Part shown: piece by piece, positions 21,169-33,950 of the stretch
How the letters are laid out: the number at the start of each line of letters is the position of its first letter
Numbering within the stretch: the first letter of the stretch is position 1
Source: Metallyticus violacea
Taxonomy: Eukaryota > Arthropoda > Insecta > Mantodea > Metallyticidae
Direction of reading: 5' to 3'
Assembly: GCA_030762175.1 (NCBI GenBank)
Contig: JAUJEO010000019.1
Span: 4,718,001-4,782,000, forward strand
Length of the DNA stretch: 64,000 nt
The notes under the pieces: model-generated
Database searches by the model: none
What the model saw: only the letters and a program-made list of their open reading frames with translations
Told to the model about the DNA's origin: nothing
Translations under genes and position numbers: made by a program

Positions 21169-22780
21169 AAGTTAGGAAACTTCGTTAGAATCACTTTTTT
21201 TCCGTTCTTATTTAAGATTGCTGGTTCTCTTTCATTATACTAGTTTGATAGCCTCAGACAAGCATATTATGCGCAAAGAATCTCGAAAAGATTAAAATTT
21301 TATTTCGAAGTTTGGAAACTTCGTTAGAATCACTTTTTTTCCGTTCTTATTTGAGATAACTGGTTCTCTTTCATTATACTAGTTTGATAGCCTCAGAAAA
21401 GCATATTATGCGCAAAGAATCTCGAAAAGATTAAAATTTTATTTCGAAGTTTGGAAACTTCGTTAGAATCACTTTTTTTCCGTTCTTATTTGAGATAACT
21501 GGTTCTCTTTCATTATACTAGATTGATAGCCTCAGAAAAGCATATTATGCGCAAAGAATCTCTAAAAGAAAAAATTTTTTTTTCGAAGTTTGGAAACTTC
21601 GTTAGAATCACTTTTTTTCCGTTCTTATTTGAGATAACTGGTTCTCTTTCATTATACTAGTTTGATAGCCTCAGAAAAGCATAGGTATGCGCAAAGAATC
21701 TCGAAAAGAAAAAAATTTTTTTTCGAAGTTTGGAAACTTCGTTATAATCACTTTTTTTCCGTTCTTATTTAAGATTACTGGTTCTCTTTCATTATACTAG
21801 TTTGATAGCCTCAGACAAGCATATTATGCGCAAAGAATCTCGAAAAGAAAAAAATTTTTTTTCGAAGTATGGAAACTTCGTTAGAATCACTTTTTTTCCG
21901 TTCTTATTTGAGATAACTTGTTCTCTTTCATTATACTAGTTTGATAGCCTTAGACAAGCATATTATGCGCAAAGAATCTCGAAAAGAAAAAATTTTTTTT
22001 TCGAAGTTAGGAAACTTCGTTAGAATCACTTTTTTTCCGTTCTTATTTAAGATTACTGGTTCTCTTTCATTATACTAGTTTGATAGCCTCAGACAAGCAT
22101 ATTATGCGCAAAGAATCTCGAAAAGATTAAAATTTTATTTCGAAGTTTGGAAACTTCGTTAGAATCACTTTTTTTCCGTTCTTATTTGAGATAACTGGTT
22201 CTCTTTCATTATACTAGTTTGATAGCCTCAGAAAAGCATATTATGCGCAAAGAATCTCTAAAAGAAAAAATTTTTTTTTCGAAGTTTGGAAACTTCGTTA
22301 GAATCACTTTTTTTCCGTTCTTATTTGAGATAACTGGTTCTCTTTCATTATACTAGTTTGATAGCCTCAGAAAAGCATAGGTATGCCTAAAGAATCTCGA
22401 AAAGAAAAAAATTTTTTTTCGAAGTTTGGAAACTTCGTTAGAATCACTTTTTTTCCGTTCTTATTTGAGATAACTGGTTCTCTTTCATTATACTAGTTTG
22501 ATAGCCTCAGACAAGCATATTATGCGCAAAGAATCTCGAAAAGAAAAAAATTTTTTTTCGAAGTTTGGAAACTTCCTTAGAATCACTTTCTTTCCATTCT
22601 TATTTGAGATAACTTGTTTTCTTTCATTATACTTCTTTGATAGCCTTAGACAAGCATATTATGCGCATAGAATCTCCAAAAGAAAAAAATTTTTTTTCGA
22701 AGTTTGGAAACTTCGTTAGAATCACTTTTTTTCCGTTCTTATTTAAGATTACTGGTTCTCTTTCATTATACTAGTTTGAT
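21169..22780. repeat. Family-A monomers with two successive ATTAAAATTTTATTT units
   Basis: About twelve monomers. Two neighbouring tract-variant units occur at 21,291 and 21,430, unusual because this type is normally single. Other marks are TACTAGATTG (21,518), CGAAGTATGG (21,865), CATAGGTATGCCTAAAG (22,376), CTTGTTTTC (22,613) and TATGCGCATAG (22,662). Confidence 0.75.
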
Positions 22781-25700
22781 AGCCTCAGACAAGCATATTA
22801 TGCGCAAAGAATCTCGAAAAGAAAAAAATTTTTTTTCGAAGTTTGGAAACTTCGTTAGAATCACTTTTTTTCCGTTCTTATTTGAGATAACTTGTTCTCT
22901 TTCATTATACTAGTTTGATAGCCTTAGGCAAGCATATTATGCGCAAAGAATCTCGAAAAGAAAAAAAATTTTTTTCGAAGTTTGGAAACTTCGTTAGAAT
23001 CACTTTTTTTCCGTTCTTATTTGAGATAACTGGTTCTCTTTAATTATACTAGTTTGATAGCCTCAGACAAGCATATTATGCGCAAAGAATCTCGAAAAGA
23101 AAAAAATTTTTTTTCGAAGTTTGGAAACTTCCTTAGAATCACTTTTTTCCCATTCTTATTTGAGATAACTTGTTCTCTTTCATTATACTTGTTTGATAGC
23201 CTTAGACAAGCATATTATGCGCAAAGAATCTCGAAAAGAAAAAAATTTTTTTTCGAAGTTTGGAAACTTCGCTAGAATCACTTTCTTTCCATTCTTATTT
23301 GAGATAGCTTGTTCTCTTTCATTATACTATTTGATAGCCTTAGACAAGCATATTATGCGCAAAGAATCTCGAAAAGAAAAAAATTTTTTTTCGAAGTTTG
23401 GAAACTTCGTTAGAATCACTTTTTTTCCGTTCTTATTTGAGATAACTGGTTCTCTTTCATTATACTAGTTTGATAGCCTCAGACAAGCATATTATGCGCA
23501 AAGAATCTCGAAAAGAAAAAAATTTTTTTTCGAAGTTTGGAAACTTCCTTAGAATCACTTTTTTTCCATTCTTATTTGAGATAACTTGTTCTCTTTCATT
23601 ATACTTGTTTGATAGCCTTAGACAAGCATATTATGCGCAAAGAATCTCGAAAAGAAAAAAAATTTTTTTCGAAGTTTGGAAACTTCGTTATAATCACTTT
23701 TTTTCCGTTCTTATTTAAGATTACTGGTTCTCTTTCATTATACTAGTTTGATAGCCTCAGACAAGCATATTATGCGCAAAGAATCTCGAAAAGAAAAAAA
23801 TTTTTTTTCGAAGTTTGGAAACTTCGTTAGAATCACTTTTTTTCCGTTCTTATTTGAGATAACTTGTTCTCTTTCATTATACTAGTTTGATAGCCTTAGA
23901 CAAGCATATTATGCGCAAAGAATCTCGAAAAGAAAAAATTTTTTTTTCGAAGTTAGGAAACTTCGTTAGAATCACTTTTTTTCCGTTCTTATTTAAGATT
24001 ACTGGTTCTCTTTCATTATACTAGTTTGATAGCCTCAGACAACCATATTATGCGCAAAGAATCTCGAAAAGATTAAAATTTTATTTCGAAGTTTGGAAAC
24101 TTCGTTAGAATCACTTTTTTCCGTTCTTATTTGAGATAACTGGTTCTCTTTCATTATACTAATTTGATAGCTTCAGAAAAGCATATTATGCGCAAAGAAT
24201 CTCTAAAAGAAAAAATTTTTTTTTCGAAGTTTGGAAACTTCGTTAGAATCACTTTTTTTCCGTTCTTATTTGAGATAACTGGTTCTCTTTCATTATACTA
24301 GTTTGATAGCCTCAGAAAAGCATAGGTATGCCTAAAGAATCTCGAAAAGAAAAAAATTTTTTTTCGAAGTTTGGAAACTTCGTTAGAATCACTTTTTTTC
24401 CGTTCTTATTTGAGATAACTGGTTGTCTTTCATTATACTAGTTTGATAGCCTCAGACAAGCATATTATGCGCAAAGAATCTCGAAAAGAAAAAAATTTTT
24501 TTTCGAAGTTTGGAAACTTCCTTAGAATCACTTTCTTTCCATTCTTATTTGAGATAACTTGTTCTCTTTCATTATACTTGTTTGATAGCCTTAGACAAGC
24601 ATATTATGCGCAAAGAATCTACAAAAGAAAAAAATTTTTTTTCGAAGTTTGGAAACTTCGTTAGAATCACTTTTTTTCCGTTCTTATTGAAGATTACTGG
24701 TTCTCTTTCATTATACTAGTTTGATAGCCTCAGACAAGCATATTATGCGCAAAGAATCTCGAAAAGAAAAAAATTTTTTTTCGAAGTTTGGAAACTTCGT
24801 TAGAATCACTTTTTTTCCGTTCTTATTTGAGATAACTGGTTCTCTTTCATTATACTAGTTTGATAGCCTCAGACAAGCATATTATGCGCAAAGAATCTCG
24901 AAAAGAAAAAAATTTTTTTTCGAAGTTTGGAAACTTCCTTAGAATCACTTTTTTTCCATTCTTAATTGAGATAACTTGTTCTCTTTCATTATACTTGTTT
25001 GATAGCCTTAGACAAGCATATTATGCGCAATGAATCTCGAAAAGAAAAAAATTTTTTTTCGAAGTTTGGAAACTTCGTTATAATCACTTTTTTCCCGTTC
25101 TTATTTAAGATTACTGGTTCTCTTTCATTATACTAGTTTGATAGCCTCAGACAAGCATATTATGCGCAAAGAATCTCGAAAAGAAAAAAATTTTTTTCGA
25201 AGTTTGGAAACTTCGTTAGAATCACTTTTTTTCCGTTCTTATTTGAGATATCTTGTTCTCTTTCATTATACTAGTTTGATAGCCTTAGACAAAGATATTA
25301 TGCGCAAAGAATCTCGAAAAGAAAAAATTTTTTTTTCGAAGTTAGGAAACTTCGTTAGAATCACTTTTTTTCCGTTCTTATTTAAGATTGCTGGTTCTCT
25401 TTCATTATACTAGTTTGATAGCCTCAGACAAGCATATTATGCGCAAAGAATCTCGAAAAGATTAAAATTTTATTTCGAAGTTTGGAAACTTCGTTAGAAT
25501 CACTTTTTTTCCGTTCTTATTTGAGATAACTGGTTCTCTTACATTATACTAGTTTGATAGCCTCAGAAAAGCATATTATGCGCAAAGAATCTCTAAAAGA
25601 AAAAATTTTTTTTTCGAAGTTTGGAAACTTCGTTAGAATCACTTTTTTTCCGTTCTTATTTGAGATAACTGGTTCTCTTTCATTATACTAGTTTGATAGC

Positions 25701-26660
25701 CTCAGAAAAGCATAGGTATGCGCAAAGAATCTCGAAAAGAAAAAAATTTTTTTTCGAAGTTTGGAAACTTCGTTAGAATCACTTTTTTTCCGTTCTTATT
25801 TGAGATAACTGGTTCTCTTTCATTATACTAGTTTGATAGCCTCAGACAAGCATATTATGCGCAAAGAATCTCGAAAAGAAAAAAATTTTTTTTCGAAGTT
25901 TGGAAACTTCCTTAGAATCACTTTCTTTCCATTCTTATTTGAGATAACTTGTTCTCTTTCATTATACTTGTTTGATAGCCTTAGACAAGCATATTATGCG
26001 CAAAGAATCTCCAAAAGAAAAAAAATTTTTTTCGAAGTTTGGAAACTTCGTTAGAATTACTTTTTTTCCGTTCTTATTTAAGATTAATGGTTCTGTTTCA
26101 TTATACTAGTTTGATAGCCTCAGACAAGCATATTATGCGCAAAGAATCTCGAAAAGAAAAAAATTTTTTTTCGAAGTTTGGAAACTTCGTTAGAATCACT
26201 TTTTTTCCGTTCTTATTTGAGATAACTTGTTCTCTTTCATTATACTAGTTTGATAGCCTCAGACAAGCATATTATGCGCAAAGAATCTCGAAAAGAAAAA
26301 AATTTTTTTCGAAGTTTGGAAACTTCGTTAGAATCACTTTTTTTCCGTTCTTATTTGAGATATCTTGTTCTCTTTCATTATACTAGTTTGATAGCCTTAG
26401 ACAAAGATATTATGCGCAAAGAATCTCGAAAAGAAAAAATTTTTTTTTCGAAGTTAGGAAACTTCGTTAGAATCACTTTTTTTCCGTTCTTATTTAAGAT
26501 TGCTGGTTCTCTTTCATTATACTAGTTTGATAGCCTCAGACAAGCATATTATGCGCAAAGAATCTCGAAAAGGTTAAAATTTTATTTCGAAGTTTCGAAA
26601 CTTCGTTAGAATCACTTTTTTTCCGTTCTTATTTGAGATAACTGGTTCTCTTTCATTATA
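22780..26660. repeat. ~3.9-kb duplication, copy 1 (partner at +5,421 bp)
   Basis: It pairs with about 28,200-32,080 at an offset of 5,421 bp, exactly 39 x 139. Shared private variants are CTTTAATTATAC (23,038), CACTTTTTTCCCATTC (23,140), CGCTAGAATC with GAGATAGCTTG (23,270-23,310), CAACCATATT (24,041), a 6-T run at 24,115, CTGGTTGTC (24,419), TTGAAG (24,688), TTAATTGAG (24,963), ACAAAGATATT (25,290) and TTACATTATAC (25,539). Differences are few: TTAGGCAAG (22,925), GCCTAAAG (24,331), GCAATGAATC (25,027) and the tract near 23,380 (A7T8 here, A8T7 in copy 2). Confidence 0.93.
25138..26249. repeat. 8-monomer HOR (1,112 bp), copy 1
   Basis: Order: TCAGACAAG with a 14-bp tract and GATATCTTG; TTAGACAAAGATATT with GTTAGG and GATTGCTGG; the ATTAAAATTTTATTT unit ending TTACATTATAC; CTCTAAAAG; CATAGGTATG; TCAGACAAG with CTTCC/CTTTCTTTCCATTC; CTCCAAAAG with GAATTAC and GATTAATGGTTCTGTTTC; TCAGACAAG with ACTTG. 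The same series recurs at 26,250, 27,223, 30,559 and 31,671. Confidence 0.92.
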
Positions 26661-27222
26661 CTAGTTTGATAGCCTCAGAAAAGCATAGGTATGCGCAAAG
26701 AATCTCGAAAAGAAAAAAATTTTTTTTCGAAGTTTGGAAACTTCGTTAGAATCACTTTTTTTCCGTTCTTATTTGAGATAACTGTTTCTCTTTCATTATA
26801 CTAGTTTGATAGCCTCAGACAAGCATATTATGCGCAAAGAATCTCGAAAAGAAAAAAATTTTTTTTCGAAGTTTGGAAACTTCCTTAGAATCACTTTCTT
26901 TCCATTCTTATTTGAGATAACTTGTTCTCTTTCATTATACTTGTTTGATAGCCTTAGACAAGCATATTATGCGCAAAGAATCTCCAAAAGAAAAAAAATT
27001 TTTTTCGAAGTTTGGAAACTTCGTTAGAATTACTTTTTTTCCGTTCTTATTTAAGATTAATGGTTCTGTTTCATTATACTAGTTTGATAGCCTCAGACAA
27101 GCATATTATGCGCAAAGAATCTCGAAAAGAAAAAAATTTTTTTTCGAAGTTTGGAAACTTCGTTAGAATCACTTTTTTTCCGTTCTTATTTGAGATAACT
27201 TGTTCTCTTTCATTATACTAGT
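26250..27222. repeat. 8-monomer HOR, copy 2, one monomer short (973 bp)
   Basis: It lacks the CTCTAAAAG monomer. The tract-variant unit ends with the ordinary CTCTTTCATTATAC rather than the TTACATTATAC seen in the other copies, so the exchange that removed a monomer fell in register within the shared monomer body. A unique GTTTCGAAAC at 26,594 turns the 18-bp dyad into a perfect palindrome. Confidence 0.92.
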
Positions 27223-28335
27223 TTGATAGCCTCAGACAAGCATATTATGCGCAAAGAATCTCGAAAAGAAAAAAATTTTTTTCGAAGTTTGGAAACTTCG
27301 TTAGAATCACTTTTTTTCCGTTCTTATTTGAGATATCTTGTTCTCTTTCATTATACTAGTTTGATAGCCTTAGACAAAGATATTATGCGCAAAGAATCTC
27401 GAAAAGAAAAAATTTTTTTTTCGAAGTTAGGAAACTTCGTTAGAATCACTTTTTTTCCGTTCTTATTTAAGATTGCTGGTTCTCTTTCATTATACTAGTT
27501 TGATAGCCTCAGACAAGCATATTATGCGCAAAGAATCTCGAAAAGGTTAAAATTTTATTTCGAAGTTTGGAAACTTCGTTAGAATCACTTTTTTTCCGTT
27601 CTTATTTGAGATAACTGGTTCTCTTACATTATACTAGTTTGATAGCCTCAGAAAAGCATAGGTATGCGCAAAGAATCTCTAAAAGAAAAATTTTTTTTTT
27701 CGAAGTTTGGAAACTTCGTTAGAATCACTTTTTTTCCGTTCTTATTTGAGATAACTGGTTCTCTTTCATTATACTAGTTTGATAGCCTCAGAAAAGCATA
27801 GGTATGCGCAAAGAATCTCGAAAAGAAAAAAATTTTTTTTCGAAGTTTGGAAACTTCGTTAGAATCACTTTTTTTCCGTTCTTATTTGAGATAACTGGTT
27901 CTCTTTCATTATACTAGTTTGATAGCCTCAGACAAGCATATTATGCGCAAAGAATCTCGAAAAGAAAAAAATTTTTTTTCGAAGTTTGGAAACTTCCTTA
28001 GAATCACTTTCTTTCCATTCTTATTTGAGATAACTTGTTCTCTTTCATTATACTTGTTTGATAGCCTTAGACAAGCATATTATGCGCAAAGAATCTCCAA
28101 AAGAAAAAAAATTTTTTTCGAAGTTTGGAAACTTCGTTAGAATTACTTTTTTTCCGTTCTTATTTAAGATTAATGGTTCTGTTTCATTATACTAGTTTGA
28201 TAGCCTCAGACAAGCATATTATGCGCAAAGAATCTCGAAAAGAAAAAAATTTTTTTTCGAAGTTTGGAAACTTCGTTAGAATCACTTTTTTTCCGTTCTT
28301 ATTTGAGATAACTTGTTCTCTTTCATTATACTAGT
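27223..28335. repeat. 8-monomer HOR, copy 3 (1,113 bp), with a chimeric monomer
   Basis: Same order as copy 1, but the fourth monomer combines CATAGGTATG (27,658) with CTCTAAAAG (27,677), two marks that elsewhere sit in separate, adjacent monomers. The extra base of CATAGGTATG makes the unit 1 bp longer. Its tract is A5T10. Confidence 0.92.
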
Positions 28336-31300
28336 TTGATAGCCTTAGACAAGCATATTATGCGCAAAGAATCTCGAAAAGAAAAAAAATTTTTTTCGAA
28401 GTTTGGAAACTTCGTTAGAATCACTTTTTTTCCGTTCTTATTTGAGATAACTGGTTCTCTTTAATTATACTAGTTTGATAGCCTCAGACAAGCATATTAT
28501 GCGCAAAGAATCTCGAAAAGAAAAAAATTTTTTTTCGAAGTTTGGAAACTTCCTTAGAATCACTTTTTTCCCATTCTTATTTGAGATAACTTGTTCTCTT
28601 TCATTATACTTGTTTGATAGCCTTAGACAAGCATATTATGCGCAAAGAATCTCGAAAAGAAAAAAATTTTTTTTCGAAGTTTGGAAACTTCGCTAGAATC
28701 ACTTTCTTTCCATTCTTATTTGAGATAGCTTGTTCTCTTTCATTATACTATTTGATAGCCTTAGACAAGCATATTATGCGCAAAGAATCTCGAAAAGAAA
28801 AAAAATTTTTTTCGAAGTTTGGAAACTTCGTTAGAATCACTTTTTTTCCGTTCTTATTTGAGATAAGTGGTTCTCTTTCATTATACTAGTTTGATAGCCT
28901 CAGACAAGCATATTATGCGCAAAGAATCTCGAAAAGAAAAAAATTTTTTTTCGAAGTTTGGAAACTTCCTTAGAATCACTTTTTTTCCATTCTTATTTGA
29001 GATAACTTGTTCTCTTTCATTATACTTGTTTGATAGCCTTAGACAAGCATATTATGCGCAAAGAATCTCGAAAAGAAAAAAAATTTTTTTCGAAGTTTGG
29101 AAACTTCGTTATAATCACTTTTTTTCCGTTCTTATTTAAGATTACTGGTTCTCTTTCATTATACTAGTTTGATAGCCTCAGACAAGCATATTATGCGCAA
29201 AGAATCTCGAAAAGAAAAAAATTTTTTTTCGAAGTTTGGAAACTTCGTTAGAATCACTTTTTTTCCGTTCTTATTTGAGATAACTTGTTCTCTTTCATTA
29301 TACTAGTTTGATAGCCTTAGACAAGCATATTATGCGCAAAGAATCTCGAAAAGAAAAAATTTTTTTTTCGAAGTTAGGAAACTTCGTTAGAATCACTTTT
29401 TTTCCGTTCTTATTTAAGATTACTGGTTCTCTTTCATTATACTAGTTTGATAGCCTCAGACAACCATATTATGCGCAAAGAATCTCGAAAAGATTAAAAT
29501 TTTATTTCGAAGTTTGGAAACTTCGTTAGAATCACTTTTTTCCGTTCTTATTTGAGATAACTGGTTCTCTTTCATTATACTAATTTGATAGCTTCAGAAA
29601 AGCATATTATGCGCAAAGAATCTCTAAAAGAAAAAATTTTTTTTTCGAAGTTTGGAAACTTCGTTAGAATCACTTTTTTTCCGTTCTTATTTGAGATAAC
29701 TGGTTCTCTTTCATTATACTAGTTTGATAGCCTCAGAAAAGCATAGGTATGCGCAAAGAATCTCGAAAAGAAAAAAATTTTTTTTCGAAGTTTGGAAACT
29801 TCGTTAGAATCACTTTTTTTCCGTTCTTATTTGAGATAACTGGTTGTCTTTCATTATACTAGTTTGATAGCCTCAGACAAGCATATTATGCGCAAAGAAT
29901 CTCGAAAAGAAAAAAATTTTTTTTCGAAGTTTGGAAACTTCCTTAGAATCACTTTCTTTCCATTCTTATTTGAGATAACTTGTTCTCTTTCATTATACTT
30001 GTTTGATAGCCTTAGACAAGCATATTATGCGCAAAGAATCTACAAAAGAAAAAAATTTTTTTTCGAAGTTTGGAAACTTCGTTAGAATCACTTTTTTTCC
30101 GTTCTTATTGAAGATTACTGGTTCTCTTTCATTATACTAGTTTGATAGCCTCAGACAAGCATATTATGCGCAAAGAATCTCGAAAAGAAAAAAATTTTTT
30201 TTCGAAGTTTGGAAACTTCGTTAGAATCACTTTTTTTCCGTTCTTATTTGAGATAACTGGTTCTCTTTCATTATACTAGTTTGATAGCCTCAGACAAGCA
30301 TATTATGCGCAAAGAATCTCGAAAAGAAAAAAATTTTTTTTCGAAGTTTGGAAACTTCCTTAGAATAACTTTTTTTCCATTCTTAATTGAGATAACTTGT
30401 TCTCTTTCATTATACTTGTTTGATAGCCTTAGACAAGCATATTATGCGCAAAGAATCTCGAAAAGAAAAAAATTTTTTTTCGAAGTTTGGAAACTTCGTT
30501 ATAATCACTTTTTTCCCGTTCTTATTTAAGATTACTGGTTCTCTTTCATTATACTAGTTTGATAGCCTCAGACAAGCATATTATGCGCAAAGAATCTCGA
30601 AAAGAAAAAAATTTTTTTCGAAGTTTGGAAACTTCGTTAGAATCACTTTTTTTCCGTTCTTATTTGAGATATCTTGTTCTCTTTCATTATACTAGTTTGA
30701 TAGCCTTAGACAAAGATATTATGCGCAAAGAATCTCGAAAAGAAAAAATTTTTTTTTCGAAGTTAGGAAACTTCGTTAGAATCACTTTTTTTCCGTTCTT
30801 ATTTAAGATTGCTGGTTCTCTTTCATTATACTAGTTTGATAGCCTCAGACAAGCATATTATGCGCAAAGAATCTCGAAAAGATTAAAATTTTATTTCGAA
30901 GTTTGGAAACTTCGTTAGAATCACTTTTTTTCCGTTCTTATTTGAGATAACTGGTTCTCTTACATTATACTAGTTTGATAGCCTCAGAAAAGCATATTAT
31001 GCGCAAAGAATCTCTAAAAGAAAAAATTTTTTTTTCGAAGTTTGGAAACTTCGTTAGAATCACTTTTTTTCCGTTCTTATTTGAGATAACTGGTTCTCTT
31101 TCATTATACTAGTTTGATAGCCTCAGAAAAGCATAGGTATGCGCAAAGAATCTCGAAAAGAAAAAAATTTTTTTTCGAAGTTTGGAAACTTCGTTAGAAT
31201 CACTTTTTTTCCGTTCTTATTTGAGATAACTGGTTCTCTTTCATTATACTAGTTTGATAGCCTCAGACAAGCATATTATGCGCAAAGAATCTCGAAAAGA

Positions 31301-32080
31301 AAAAAATTTTTTTTCGAAGTTTGGAAACTTCCTTAGAATCACTTTCTTTCCATTCTTATTTGAGATAACTTGTTCTCTTTCATTATACTTGTTTGATAGC
31401 CTTAGACAAGCATATTATGCGCAAAGAATCTCCAAAAGAAAAAAAATTTTTTTCGAAGTTTGGAAACTTCGTTAGAATTACTTTTTTTCCGTTCTTATTT
31501 AAGATTAATGGTTCTGTTTCATTATACTAGTTTGATAGCCTCAGACAAGCATATTATGCGCAAAGAATCTCGAAAAGAAAAAAATTTTTTTTCGAAGTTT
31601 GGAAACTTCGTTAGAATCACTTTTTTTCCGTTCTTATTTGAGATAACTTGTTCTGTTTCATTATACTAGTTTGATAGCCTCAGACAAGCATATTATGCGC
31701 AAAGAATCTCGAAAAGAAAAAAATTTTTTTCGAAGTTTGGAAACTTCGTTAGAATCACTTTTTTTCCGTTCTTATTTGAGATATCTTGTTCTCTTTCATT
31801 ATACTAGTTTGATAGCCTTAGACAAAGATATTATGCGCAAAGAATCTCGAAAAGAAAAAATTTTTTTTTCGAAGTTAGGAAACTTCGTTAGAATCACTTT
31901 TTTTCCGTTCTTATTTAAGATTGCTGGTTCTCTTTCATTATACTAGTTTGATAGCCTCAGACAAGCATATTATGCGCAAAGAATCTCGAAAAAGTTAAAA
32001 TTTTATTTCGAAGTTTGGAAACTTCGTTAGAATCACTTTTTTTCCGTTCTTATTTGAGATAACTGGTACTCTTACATTAT
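28200..32080. repeat. ~3.9-kb duplication, copy 2
   Basis: It carries all the marks listed for copy 1 at +5,421 bp (for example CTTTAATTATAC at 28,459, CAACCATATT at 29,462, CTGGTTGTC at 29,840, ACAAAGATATT at 30,711). Private changes are GAGATAAGTGG (28,861), TTAGAATAAC (30,360) and GTTCTGTTTC (31,652). At about 32,070 it continues with CTGGTACTCTTACATT and a CTCTAAAAG monomer, where copy 1 goes straight to CATAGGTATG. Confidence 0.93.
30559..31670. repeat. 8-monomer HOR (1,112 bp), copy 4
   Basis: Full eight-monomer order as at 25,138, of which it is the +5,421-bp counterpart. GTTCTGTTTC near 31,652 is a private change. Confidence 0.92.
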
Positions 32081-32782
32081 ACTAGTTTGATAGCCTCAGA
32101 AAAGCATATTATGCGCAAAGAATCTCTAAAAGAAAAAATTTTTTTTTCGAAGTTTGGAAACTTCGTTAGAATCACTTTTTTTCCGTTCTTATTTGAGATA
32201 ACTGGTTCTCTTTCATTATACTAGTTTGATAGCCTCAGAAAAGCATAGGTATGCGCAAAGAATCTCGAAAAGAAAAAAATTTTTTTTCGAAGTTTGGAAA
32301 CTTCGTTAGAATCACTTTTTTTCCGTTCTTATTTGAGATAACTGGTTCTCTTTCATTATACTAGTTTGATAGCCTCAGACAAGCATATTATGCGCAAAGA
32401 ATCTCGAAAAGAAAAAAATTTTTTTTCGAAGTTTGGAAACTTCCTTAGAATCACTTTCTTTCCATTCTTATTTGAGATAACTTGTTCTCTTTCATTATAC
32501 TTGTTTGATAGCCTTAGACAAGCATATTATGCGCAAAGAATCTCCAAAAGAAAAAAAATTTTTTTCGAAGTTTGGAAACTTCGTTAGAATTACTTTTTTT
32601 CCGTTCTTATTTAAGATTAATGGTTCTGTTTCATTATACTAGTTTGATAGCCTCAGACAAGCATATTATGTGCAAAGAATCTCGAAAAGAAAAAAATTTT
32701 TTTTCGAAGTTTGGAAACTTCGTTAGAATCACTTTTTTTCCGTTCTTATTTGAGATAACTTGTTCTCTTTCATTATACTAGT
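31671..32782. repeat. 8-monomer HOR (1,112 bp), copy 5
   Basis: Full order with the CTCTAAAAG monomer present. Private changes are CGAAAAAGTTAAAATT (31,987), GGTACTC (32,066) and TATGTGC (32,669). Confidence 0.92.
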
Positions 32783-33950
32783 TTGATAGCCTTAGACAAG
32801 CATATTATGCGCAAAGAATCTCGAAAAGAAAAAAATTTTTTTTCGAAGTTTGGAAACTGCGTTAGAATCACTTTTTTTCCGTTCTTATTTGAGATAACTG
32901 GTTCTCTTTCATTATACTAGTTTGATAGCCTCAGACAAGCATATTATGTGCAAAGAATCTCGAAAAGAAAAAAATTTTTTTTCGAAGTTTGAAACTTCCT
33001 TACAATCACTTTTTTTCCATTCTTATTTGAGATAACTTGTTCTCTTTCATTATACTAGTTTGATAGCCTTAGACAAGCATATTATGCGCAAAGAATCTCG
33101 AAAAGAAAAAAATTTTTTTTCGAAGTTTGGAAACTTCGTTAGAATCACTTTTTTTCCGTTCTTATTTAAGATAACTTGTTCTCTTTCATTATTCTAGTTT
33201 GATAGCCTTAGACAAGCATATTATGCGCAAAGAATCTCGAAAAGAAAAAAATTTTTTTTCGAAGTTTGGAAACTTCGTTAGAATCACTTTTTTTCCGTTC
33301 TTATTTGAGATAACTGGTTCTCTTTCATTATACTAGTTTGATAGCCTCAGACAAGCATATTATGCGCAAAGACTCTCGAAAAGATTAAAATTTTATTTCG
33401 AAGTTTGGAAACTTCGTTAGAATCACTTTTTTTCCGTTCTTATTTGAGATACCTGGTTCTCTTTCATTATACTAGTTTGATAGCCTCAGAAAAGCATATT
33501 ATGCGCAAAGAATCTCTAAAAGAAAAAAATTTTTTTTCGAAGTTTGGAAACTTCGTTAGAATCACTTTTTTTCCGTTCTTATTTGAGATAACTGGTTCTC
33601 TTTCATTATACTAGTTTGATAGCCTCAGAAAAGCATAGGTATGCGCAAAGAATCTCGAAAAGAAAAAAATTTTTTTTCGAAGTTTGGAAACTTCGTTAGA
33701 ATCACTTTTTTTCCGTTCTTATTTGAGATAACTGGTTCTCTTTCATTATACTAGTTTGATAGCCTCAGACAAGCATATTATGCGCAAAGAATCTCGAAAA
33801 GAAAAAAATTTTTTTTCGAAGTTTGGAAACTTCCTTAGAATCACTTTCTTTCCATTCTTATTTGAGATAACTTGTTCTCTTTCATTATACTTGTTTGATA
33901 GCCTTAGACAAGCATATTATGCGCAAAGAATCTACAAAAGAAAAAAATTT
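32700..33950. repeat. 1,251-bp nine-monomer duplication, copy 1
   Basis: Marks shared with the next copy at exactly +1,251 bp: AAACTGCGTTAG (32,855), TATTATGTGC, GAAGTTTGAAACTTCC with TTACAATC (one base lost in the core, about 32,985-33,005), TATTCTAG (33,190), AAAGACTCTCG with the ATTAAAATTTTATTT tract (33,369) and GATACCTGG (33,449). Confidence 0.93.
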
